From: Ptychodera flava
Lineage: Eukaryota; Hemichordata; Enteropneusta; Ptychoderidae
DNA: 64,000 bases
Direction: 5' to 3'
NCBI RefSeq assembly: GCF_041260155.1
Contig: NC_091940.1
Span: 3,568,001-3,632,000 of the forward strand
Part shown: in pieces, positions 45,224 to 54,665 of the stretch
How the letters are laid out: each line of letters starts with the position of its first letter
Position numbering within the stretch: the first letter of the stretch is position 1
Notes under the pieces: model-generated
Database searches by the model: none
What the model saw: only the letters and a program-made list of their open reading frames with translations
What the model was told of the DNA's origin: nothing
Program-made: the position numbers and the translations under genes

Positions 45224-45610
45224 TATTTTTTCAGTAGTTTTGGTCTTTGTATAAAGTCTTATCTCCTGTTTTACACCTTATCACATTGAAATATTAGTAT
45301 TCAGCTTGCCAACACAGCCTGTGCACATACTGCATTTGTATGATTGACAAAATAATTTGAGTCTGAACTCTAATTCAGTTATTAATATACTGGTACTGTA
45401 TTAATCAGTTATTAATATACTGGTATATATCTGGTAAATGTATAGGCTTTGTTTACAAGACATTGGTAGCTATATGTGTGTCATATACACTGCTTTGTAA
45501 ATATAGTGCACCCTGCTTGTCTAAACATAGGTCACTTGTGTTCTGCAACTTTCAAATTTATTGGTCATCCTACAATTTTATAGAACAACATAAAAACTAA
45601 AATTTTACCA
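45224..45610. mobile_element. Possible degenerate copy of the palindromic MITE
   Basis: 'attcagcttgccaacacagc' (about 45300) closely matches the left inner part of the copy at 50340-50649. The outer arms are only weakly recognisable. Confidence 0.35.
45376..45425. repeat. 30-bp spaced direct repeat
   Basis: 'cagttattaatatactggta' occurs at 45376 and again at 45406. Confidence 0.85.
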
Positions 45611-46355
45611 ACTTTCCTGAACAAAGGCTGTACTCATTCATACATGTTCAGTTATTTTGCAATCATTCATGTTGTTAGGTTGAAAGCTATCAAATCCAGA
45701 AAGCATTTTCAGTCATTTATCATCAATGCAAAAATATTGATGTGAAATTCATTTTATCATGATATGAAATATTATTTATGACATTGCCGGAAACAGCATG
45801 AGCATGTGACTGACAGAATCCAATCCTGGAACAAAAAATATTATCTAAGGTTTGCATATTATCACATAGTAGCAAGTATGTCAGAAATAGTCTCCTGTGT
45901 TTTATCCATTCCAAATATAAGGGTTTTCCTAGAATTTCATCAGAGAACATAAAATACTGAAACTGTTTTACTAGTTCACACTACTCATTCAAACATGTGC
46001 TGTTATTGTCTCTTTGCTTCTATGACATTTTGTTCAGTGCTAAAAGTACAAGTGCTCTCACTAAAATTGAATCATTGTTTTTAAAACCTTTCAAAAAATT
46101 CCATCCATTTCTAGAAGGAAGGTGAATCACATATTCAGTTGGAGTAGGTCAACTCAAAATTCTTCAAACATTAAAATATACTTTCCTTTCCTTCTCATGT
46201 GAGTGTCTTTCTTCCAAGTTTTCATATTATCCTAGCAATTTGGTAACAAGAGATCAAAATTTGCTTCCAAACGAAGAATTCCATTAGTCAAAGCTGTCGT
46301 TAACGGCCATATCAAAACAATAACATCAAACATCTGTACTTCTTGTCCTGCAATT

Positions 46356-46453
46356 AGCCTTCAATACTATTTGTCATCAATTAACTCCCACTGTCAGTCA
46401 TCTTAGCCTTCAATACTATTTGTCATCAATTAACTCCCACTGTCAGTCATCTT
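46356..46453. repeat. 49-bp tandem duplication
   Basis: Two identical adjacent copies of a 49-bp unit starting 'agccttcaatactatttgtc'. Confidence 0.9.
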
Positions 46454-47579
46454 TTAAATATTTTTAATGGTCGGTGCTATTTCAATGGCTATGAAACACT
46501 CATGGTAAACCATTAACCTCTTTGCGGCAACAGCTTGAGGCATTTAACGATAAAATACTTGATTTGAGTGTAGCATTATGGAATGGAAAGGTTTGCCTTG
46601 CAAGAAAGCTGGGATGGTACAGCATACATGGTACAGTGATATAATTTTGTCAAGTTTGAATGAGGTGCTTAACTTTGGACAAGAATCAGAATGTTTGCAA
46701 TATTATGAAATGTGGCATGGTCAGTTTGGCTAATCTAGAGAAAAATGTTGCAGCAAAACCTATCTTAGTTCTGTATTTCACTTTGGCAAATAGACAGCAG
46801 AAACAGTGTGAAGTTATACAAAAATAAAGCATGCTTCTGAAACATCAGTCTTTCCATTAAAACTTGCAGACGTTGTTAACATAAAGTTCATTTCACCAAA
46901 ATCAACAATATTATTTATGACACCAATGGAAACAAGTCAGCATGTGAACAATAGAATCCATTTTTGAAATAAAGGGATGCTTTGAACATACATTGTTAAT
47001 TGTGAATATTTTTATATAGCTCTTAAAACGCATTGTCAGTTGCAGGTAATGGTTGGGAAGCTATACTGTTATGTGAATGTCAGTCATTTTTTAAACTGTC
47101 CATCATTTACACATGTAAGTGTCGGCACTAATTCATGGGCTTGACTTGAACAGCTACAAAACCCTTTGTACTGAATGCAGGCAATTTGGTTATGAAAATA
47201 TTGGTTGATTCGAAGTGCTTAAATTGGTGTTGTTTCCATGGCATTTAAAGGTTACCCCTGTTACCGGTACTTTACTCGACAATTTAAAGAACCTTGTGCA
47301 GTTTTTTAAAAACTGTATTATTCTGATATTCATGAAGTTTATCATAATTGTGAAAACTAAGGTGTCATAAAGACAATACCTGTGAGCTATTACTTTCAAA
47401 AACAGTGGAAAAATTATTTAAATGTTTATCAAAATCGCACAAAAACATAGTCTGGTAGCTACACTGACATGATTGAAATATCGAAAAAGTAAACCAATGA
47501 AACTGGCATTAAATTAGATATAACAAATCTATGTAACCATCAATTAGATAGAAACTTTCATGTAAATTTGGTCAGAGGT

Positions 47580-47585
47580 TTTATT
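47580..47585 (-). terminator. Candidate poly(A) signal for the I9 gene
   Basis: AATAAA on the minus strand, about 1.2 kb after the stop codon. It is the first such signal I find in that direction, so the implied 3' UTR is about 48770 down to 47580. Confidence 0.35.
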
Positions 47586-48770
47586 CAAACACCATACATC
47601 CGGACAAACCTTCATGCATTGAAACATTTCTGATAAACTCAAAAAATTCCATGTCATGGGAAAAAAATTGTGTCTGATAAACTATACTTATGATTTCAAT
47701 ACATATATTAATAATTTTATAAATCTTTGATAAAATAAATTATGTTGGCAGTTTTAATCACACTGTGTGATGAAGTAAATTTTTAGTTTTCCTAAAATTG
47801 ACTGCTGAGTCTATATTTAATAATAAAGTTTGCAACAACATAAAACAGATAAATTCCAATATGGTTGTGGCATATCAACACTGTACTGAAATCAAATGAG
47901 ACAAGTCTTATCGCTGCTTGTGCCATTTGAAACAAATGATGAGTAAATTGAATATAAGCGCTGAGAAATATGAACATTTTAAGAATTCATCTGTAATTGA
48001 ATAGAAAGTCAATAAAACATTTCATATTTTGACATTCACTTATATTCAAATATCACAACTGACCAACACTAGGTCTGGTTTCATTAGAGCATGGCCAAAA
48101 TAAACTTGAATAAAATAGTACATATGTTTGAAATAATAGGGCAAATATTATAAATACACTGACAATGATTGCTTTTCATGGAGAATTCAAAATGCCTCAC
48201 AATAAACAGTACCAGTGCTAGTTTTATGTTGTTTTGTAACTTTGACAAATTAAACTGATCAATTGCCAAAGCTGAAAGCTTGTACAATTTCATCGTTATC
48301 TTTGCCGCACACTACTCAAGTTGCTTTTCAGGGTCTGGATGTACTTAGAACAGAAATTGCAGGCTAAATGAGACAGTATTGTACCTCAAATATTAATCAT
48401 ATGCAGAAATGAGTGTCATTGGTTGAAATGAAAAACATAATACAATTAGCTCAGCATATGCATAAAGACAATGTTGCAATGGAAGAATGTTTTAATCACA
48501 TATTTGAAGTTTAAATGGCATTGGCCTTTAACTATAGAGTATTGCAAAGGCAACATGTCACATAGGTTTATAGACAAAGCTAAAATCCAGTTGAAATTAC
48601 AATACAGCTTTTAAGTATTTCATGACTAAAATTGATACAATCCTATCGTTTTTACATGGCTCAGGCAAACAAAAGAGTTTCTATTATGTGGCTTGGTTTC
48701 TGTGTAGTTGTCGGTTTATAAGGCACTATTTTTAAAACCAATGAATTTAGATGAGATGAACTCTCTCTTG

Positions 48771-48866
48771 TTAAACACCAAACGATCCAACACCCATATC
48801 ATCCTCTCCGTTGATTGAGACAATCTGGTCTTCCTCAATGAATTCTACCTTGTCCATCCATCGCAG
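48771..48866 (-). CDS. I9 gene coding exon 3 (last)
   Basis: Residues 100-131 region: LRWMDKVEFIEEDQIVSING, an acidic patch, then GVGSFGV and stop TAA. The acceptor CATTTAG is upstream on the minus strand (48867-48873). Confidence 0.85.
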   Translation of the reverse strand: MRWMDKVEFIEEDQIVSINGEDDMGVGSFGV

Positions 48867-51789
48867 CTAAATGTGGATAAAAATGAAAGATTTCAATTCA
48901 TGTCTTGATATTTTTTGTTCATTAAAATGGTAATATCAAGGGAAGAACTCTTTAAAAGATGTTTCAATCACCTTGGAACTGTGATAGAAGTCCAATTCTC
49001 ATTTAGAAAACATAGGGCTAATGTCCCTGAAGCTACTATAGACATGGATACAAAATTATTTCCTGAGTGTATGAAATTATCTCACTAAGGTCATCCTAGG
49101 GACCTGTATACCAAATATTAAAGCTGTCTGACCAGCGATTTTGAAAAACAAGCGACTCAACAGTTGACAGAGCTCTGCTGTGTCGTGTGTAGAGAATAAC
49201 TTTTTGTGACACGTGTTGATGACGAAGGTGGTTATGTTTGATAGCTCATTTCAGGATGGCCTGACCAAAAATGGCAAAATTAGCTGCAAAAATACAAAAT
49301 TGAAGATTTCATCATAATTTCAATATATTACATTAAGATAAACCCTAGGAACCTGTATACCAAATATCAAAGGTATCAGATCAGTAACTTTTGAGAAACA
49401 AATTTTTTGACCAAAAATGGCAAAAATTACGCCAAAAATACAAAATTGCAGATTTCATCATAATTTCAATATATCATATTTAGTTCATCTGTAGGAACCT
49501 GTATACCAAATATCAAAGCTATCAGACAAGTACTTTTTGAGAAATATTTTTTTTGACCAAAATGGCAAAAATTGCCCCAAAAATACAAAATTGTAAATTT
49601 CATCATAATTTGAATATATCATATTTTGATCATCCCTATGAACCTGTATACCAAATATCAAAGCTGTCAGACAAGCAGTTTTGATGAAATAAATTTTTGA
49701 CCAAAAATGACCAAAAAATTCCTTAAAAATACAAATTTGCATATTTCATCACAATTTGAACAACTCTAAGTTGGGTCATCCCTAGGGACCTGTATACCAA
49801 ATATCAAAGCTGTCTGACCAGTGGTTATGAAGAAGATTTTTTACAAAAAACGCCTTTTTTGTGCTAATTTGCATATTTCAACAATATCAAAAAAATAAAA
49901 AAGATGGTTTCTTATAATCATATTTTGCATCTACACAAACACTATCAAATCTGTAAGAACTGCGGTTCTCAAGATATTTGAGTGGACGGACATCCTCACA
50001 AACAGAGATACATACATGCATACATACAGACTGACGACAGACGCCGGATGGATACCATCCAAATAGCTTCTATTGACAATAGTTTACAGTAGCTAAAAAC
50101 TATACATTTCAGTAACCCACTGGTATCGTCTCCATTAGAAATAAGTGCATATCTTTCAAACCTAATTACAAGTGTTCTTTGGAGGAGCATGCAATGGGTT
50201 AGAAGCCTGAGTGTGCACTGGTTTCAGAGACCAATTTGGCACACCAGTCTGATGACAATGTTTAAGAGTGTTATACAGTAGGGAACTGGCTTTGTTACTT
50301 AAGGAATAGTAGCATTAACTTAAGATAATTTTCTCACTATCTGTGTTTTTAATGTCAACTAGTTTCTTGTTCTACTCCCCAAAGCATATTGATATTCACA
50401 ATATTCAGCTTGTCAACTCAGCCTTTACATGTGTAGACTTCATCGTTATCGTTAACAAGTGAACTCTGGTCAAGACGAGAATTAGAATGTCAACAAGTAC
50501 AGTACACTTTACATGTATACAGGTTATGTTTACAGGCTGAATAATCAGTGTTTCAACATGCTGTAACTTACTTTAAGAAGTAGAACAAGAAACTGTAGTT
50601 GACATTAAAAACAAAATTGTGTGAAAAAAACCAAAAAATTACAGCTGACCTCAAAATCTAAACCAATAAAACAAACTTTGCAACTTGGATGATAATTACA
50701 CTGACCATTTCAACAGCTTTTCTGGGCATCTTGGCTGTGAACATCTTCATTGTATTTGCCATCTTATGTTTAATGGAAACTTCAAATCCTTCATCTTTGG
50801 CAGTCTCTGTGAATCTACTGATGACATCATTGAAACATGCCTCATCACAGGATTTCTGTATTTCCAAAAATGAAAATAAAATACAAAATTATCATCATCA
50901 TTCATTAAGATGATTGCTATTACCAGCTGTCATTGGATTCAATACAACACAGACTTTCACTTTCTGTAATGACAATACCATGCCATTAGACCTATTTTTG
51001 CTTTACCTTTAGTGCATTTTGTTGTCATGATCGTCGTTTACTACTCATCAATATCATTTATTAAATTTTCATAAAGGTTCAGGATTTTAAATAGATTCAG
51101 TTCTCACATTAAATGCCTGAATTTATCATTTCATCATGATGTAATTGTGACGATGAATACTTTTAATTTTTTATAAATCAATTTGATTAATAATTCTTAT
51201 ATCTATGAGATTGATTGATCAATAACATTCTCATCATTTGCTTTGTTTGAAATATTTGTCAGCGATACATCAAGATGTAAAGCATTAATCAGTATTTCAA
51301 AATAATATGACCTAAATGTGTGAAAATACACATGTTAGCAGGTCTTGAGAAGACTTTACACAACTGGCTGCATATCAATTTGAATCAGAAGGACACAAGC
51401 AGTTATTGCTGTCACACGGCCAACCAAAGCAATCTCAAAAATATGGTGATTTTTTCCATTGAAAATTAAACAACTTTTGAAGACTATATACTTAATATTA
51501 ACAAAGTCATGCAATTCTCATTAACTATTTGTCATCTGATGTGTGGTAAACTTGTATTCTACCAATCATGATTTGGAAATCCGTATTTATTGGCCACTCG
51601 TCTTTTTTATCAGAATAATAGGTTTAGAAGTACATTTACCTGTAACTGTACAATATACTCTCCCTCAACACGTTCCTGAGGACCGTGTTCATACAGTGGA
51701 GCCTGTTTCTTTCTACTTTTTTCAAAACTCTGTACAGCCACTGTTACTATCACCAATAGAACACACAGCTTGAATACTGTCTTCAACAT
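48771..51789 (-). CDS. Secreted free-standing inhibitor-I9 (subtilisin-propeptide-like) protein, 131 aa, three coding exons
   Basis: Exons 51789-51640, 50855-50706 and 48866-48771 join in phase 0 with GT-AG borders to 396 nt. Residues 1 to about 21 form a signal peptide (MLKTVFKLCVLLVIVTVAV). After a basic linker, residues 43-118 match the I9 propeptide fold. EYIVQLQ is the first strand, FNDVISRFTETAKDEG the first helix. Then come FTAKMPRKAVEML and VEFIEEDQIVSI, equivalent to the 'v.yIEeD..v' end of subtilisin and PCSK9 prodomains. The protein stops 13 residues later, so no catalytic domain follows. In fungi, plants and bacteria lone I9 domains inhibit subtilases or act as chaperones; a role as secreted subtilase/proprotein-convertase inhibitor here is inference. 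Two cysteines (C53, C57) remain after the signal peptide. Confidence 0.85.
49080..49870. repeat. 146-bp tandem repeat array
   Basis: 'cctgtataccaaatat' recurs at about 49113, 49352, 49498, 49643 and 49789: spacings 239, 146, 145 and 146. Each unit also carries 'ttttgaccaaaaatggcaaa' and 'caaatttcatcataattt' style blocks. The first interval contains extra sequence. It lies in intron 2 of the I9 gene. Confidence 0.85.
49871..50060. repeat. Repeat tail next to the tandem array
   Basis: Contains 'aagaactgcggttctcaaga', degenerate 'catacatgcatacatacaga' and 'gacagacgccggatggatac'. This looks like the end of a dispersed element to which the array belongs; its class is not identified. Confidence 0.45.
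50340..50649. mobile_element. Palindromic MITE, copy C
   Basis: The best preserved copy. The left arm has 'tttttaatgtcaacta' and 'gtttcttgttctact'; the right arm has their inverse, 'agtagaacaagaaactgtag' and 'ttgacattaaaaa'. It ends about 57 bp from I9 coding exon 2, within intron 2. Confidence 0.78.
50706..50855 (-). CDS. I9 gene coding exon 2
   Basis: Residues 51-100: KSCDEACFNDVISRFTETAK, then GFEVSIKHKMANTMKMFTAK and MPRKAVEM. The acceptor ATACAG and donor GTCAGT are on the minus strand. It is exactly 150 nt, phase 0 on both sides. Confidence 0.86.
51640..51789 (-). CDS. I9 gene coding exon 1
   Basis: Residues 1-50: signal peptide, KSRKK basic linker, then VEGEYIVQLQ, the first I9 strand. 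The start context is CACAATGTTG (A-rich). The donor GTAAAT follows the final CAG at 51640-51642. An acceptor TTTTCAG at about 51808-51814 shows that this exon begins with 18 nt of 5' UTR. Confidence 0.86.
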
Positions 51790-52987
51790 TGTGAAATGCT
51801 AATTTCTCTGAAAATAACAAAAAGGTAAAGCACTTTTATCAAAGAAACTTCAGAATACTTAATATGACTCGCAAATTTACAAGTTTTTAAACAAGAATAG
51901 GTATGAACCTAATGTGTAATATTCAGTTCCACATCGACATGATAAAAGTAAAGTAAACATTTTTCCAAATTCCAACTAATATCTTGATCTGTGTTTTAGA
52001 TAGTCACATTTGTCCTTCATTTCATTCTGATTCTACAGTGTTCAATTATGAGTACCATTACAGCTGTAAAATAGATTAGAAAATCAGATTAATCATCAAT
52101 TTTAAGCGATATTTTTCAATTTCATGACAGGTCTTTCATCATTGATTCCAAGACAAGGTTTGAACCATACACGGTAAGACCCAATCCCTACATTCCACCA
52201 CTGATATGCATCCATAATGAGACCCTGGGTGTTAAGATATAGTTGAAGATACCAAAAAGCTCTCTCAATGACGCAGTTGAAAATTTGAATTTAAATTCAC
52301 ATGCCAAATTTTACAACCTTTACATTCGTTCAACCAGTGATCCAAACAGATATGTGGAATGGAAAATTGGAAAATTAATGGCCGGTATAGAAATTACCAA
52401 AAGCTTCTTTTGAAAATTCATCAGTGAGTAAATCATTTATCTTTTGTCAGAATGACATGGGCATAACCATAAACTATGCTATTGTCACGATCATGCGAGT
52501 GTATGGCACGCAATTTGGCAAGCGATAGCTACACATTGAAATCTGTACATGTACCGCATTGTCAATATCTACACGTCATTGAAAACTTCACTAGTAAGTA
52601 CGACTTTAGAACAAACAGGATAATTTGAAATCCAACTCACGACAAATATTGTAGTCTGAGCCCCCGAAAAGGCAAGTGCTACACAGTAAAGTAAAAACTT
52701 GAAAATATAAATATGAGTAGCACCACGGACATGCTTTAGGATGAACATGGATGTACAAAAATAGACATCCATGGAATGAATGATCGATCCGCTGTACATG
52801 TAATTGCCAAAGTTACATTCGACTGACTCAAAGAGAGCTGCAATATTGCATTATTTACACGTGGATTTGTTTCCCATTCACAAGTATGGTATCAATGCGA
52901 TTTGTTTTCTGTATCCTATATTCCTATGTTATAACCAAAACTTACCAAAAGAGTCAAAAGCACATGCATTATAAGAAGTTGACTCAC

Positions 52988-53190
52988 CAAACTAATGAAA
53001 ATTGAATCCGTGAGTTGAAAAGTTTTGAAAACTATAACTGTTTGTCAGCTAGAATGTTGACAAAACTTCGACCTGGGTTGTCTATCGCCGTGTGACTCTG
53101 ACAAATGTATTTGGACAGACTGCGAAGATACATTGTCAAAAGAGAACTAAACTACTGCTGCGTGACCTTATTTACAAAAGGAATGTTGTA
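52988..53190 (-). other. Probable non-coding first exon of the I9 gene
   Basis: The acceptor just before the coding start implies an upstream leader exon. The best donor on the minus strand is GTGAGTC at 52987-52981, giving an exon that ends at 52988. Another donor (GTAAGTT) lies at about 52945. The 5' boundary is a guess set by the promoter motifs just beyond. Confidence 0.4.
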
Positions 53191-53210
53191 CTTCCGGGTT
53201 GTTGGGCAAC
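53191..53210 (-). promoter_or_regulatory. Candidate ETS site and X-box (RFX) in the I9 promoter
   Basis: CTTCCGG at 53191-53197 (CCGGAAG on the minus strand) fits ETS factors. GTTGTTGGGCAAC at 53198-53210 fits the X-box consensus RYYNYY(N1-3)RRNRAC bound by RFX factors. They adjoin each other about 200 bp upstream of the inferred leader donor. Confidence 0.4.
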
Positions 53211-53277
53211 TACACTTCTCCATGGGTGACCACAGGGTACTCAACAGGATCTCAAGTTAGGCTAAAATGAACACGAA

Positions 53278-53336
53278 ATTTATTTATTTATTTATTTATT
53301 ATCATCATCATTATCATCATCATTGTCATTATCACT
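53278..53336. repeat. Simple sequence (TTTA)n and (ATC)n
   Basis: A run of TTTA units is followed by ATC-type triplets. Ordinary microsatellite. Confidence 0.9.
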
Positions 53337-53443
53337 TAGAGCAATATTGTAGTTAAGATTTATAGCTGTATATTATTATATAGATTTATTTTCGATCAAT
53401 TTTTATCTCATTTTGGTTAAAGGTTGACCAATGTAGGGTAAGT

Positions 53444-54400
53444 GACTGGTCAGTTTTTCGGCCTGGGGGGGGGGGGGGCGGTGGATTCATGGGGGGGGTC
53501 ACCCTGTTTTTGACTTTGGTGATAGGGGGGGGTCACCATGTTTTTGAAATGCCCAATAGGGGGGTCAGTGTGTTTTTGAATTTCGACACAGGCTCATCAT
53601 TGCCTAAAATGCATCGTGTCAGCCACAAATTTTATCTAGTTGCATTTTGCGGCGCGCCCTCGGGCGCGTAACTAATAATCAGACATATTTTTCAGCAAGC
53701 CCAACTTTAACATATCAGGCATACATATATCAGAGATATATGTATGTTCAAATTTTTCAGCGTGCTCTTTGAGCGCATTACTTTAATATATCAGACATTT
53801 TTCAGCACACCCTTCCTGTGCATTACTTTAATATACAAGACATATATATCAGAGATATCAGGATGTTTCATATTTTTCTCCGCGCCCTTCGGGCGCCATA
53901 CTTTAATAAATCAGAAATATATGCCAGAGATATCTTGATGTTTGCTAAGTGAAAGTGTATAAAATCTGCATTTCATATGAAAAGCATGACAAATTCCTGA
54001 TACTTTTCTGTTCTCTCTATGAGAATTCAGTATGAGAAAGCAACATGCACAAATATCAATGTTCAAGAAAAGGTCATCTCAGACTCTGCATACATCAGAT
54101 TTGGCTAAAATGCCTCTCTATGGTTCCTCAGGAGATTAATTGGATGGCTGGCAAGTCTTAACACCCATCAAAGTTTTTGATTTACTGCTTTTTCCTGTTT
54201 GATATTAATGATTGACATCCATTTCTGTACAACAGTTCAGTACATCTGGTTAAGCATAGAAAGTGTGAAATACATTCACAGCTCATTCAAAAGTACTGTA
54301 TTCAAACTTTAAGATTGACACTTTGAAATTCCTATCTTACAACTGACATGCCAACAATTTCATTAAAACACAGAATGACTGTTAAAATATAAATGTATGT

Positions 54401-54482
<82 letters not shown>

Positions 54483-54665
54483 TATATTACAGTATTATAT
54501 TATTACATATTACAGTTGTCGCGTGGGGGGGGTCACCCTGTTTTCAAAATTTGGAATAGGGGGGGGTCACCCTGTTTTCAAAATTTGGAATAGGGGGGGT
54601 CAGCCACTTTTTCATGTTGGCAAAAAAAATAATCACCGCCCCCCAGGCCGAAGAACTGACCAGTC
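53444..54665. mobile_element. Foldback/MITE-like element with G-rich repeats
   Basis: 1222 bp with inverted ends GACTGGTCAG(T)T(T/C)TTCGGCCTGGGGG at 53444 and 54665. Inside each end lie short direct repeats of the type 'ggggggtcaccctgtttt' (53490-53590 and 54525-54605). The centre has roughly 70-bp degenerate repeats with 'cgccctcgggcgc' (53640-53945) and the AT microsatellite. No transposase or clear target duplication was found. Confidence 0.72.
54404..54488. repeat. (AT)n microsatellite
   Basis: About 73 bp of uninterrupted AT, then 'acatatatatatta'. It lies inside the foldback element. Confidence 0.95.

Larger units (their letters stand above)
43801..47579. other. Intergenic region between RELCH and the I9 gene
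   Basis: No gene is seen. A degenerate GT-rich stretch with 'gtatgggtgtatgtgtgtat' twice lies at about 43930-44020. Other repeats inside are listed separately. Short open frames show no recognisable homology. Confidence 0.6.

Noticed and set aside
54393..54593. Frame encoding Tyr-Ile repeats then Gly-rich repeats
   Set aside because: It is a translation of the AT microsatellite and the G-rich direct repeats, not a gene.
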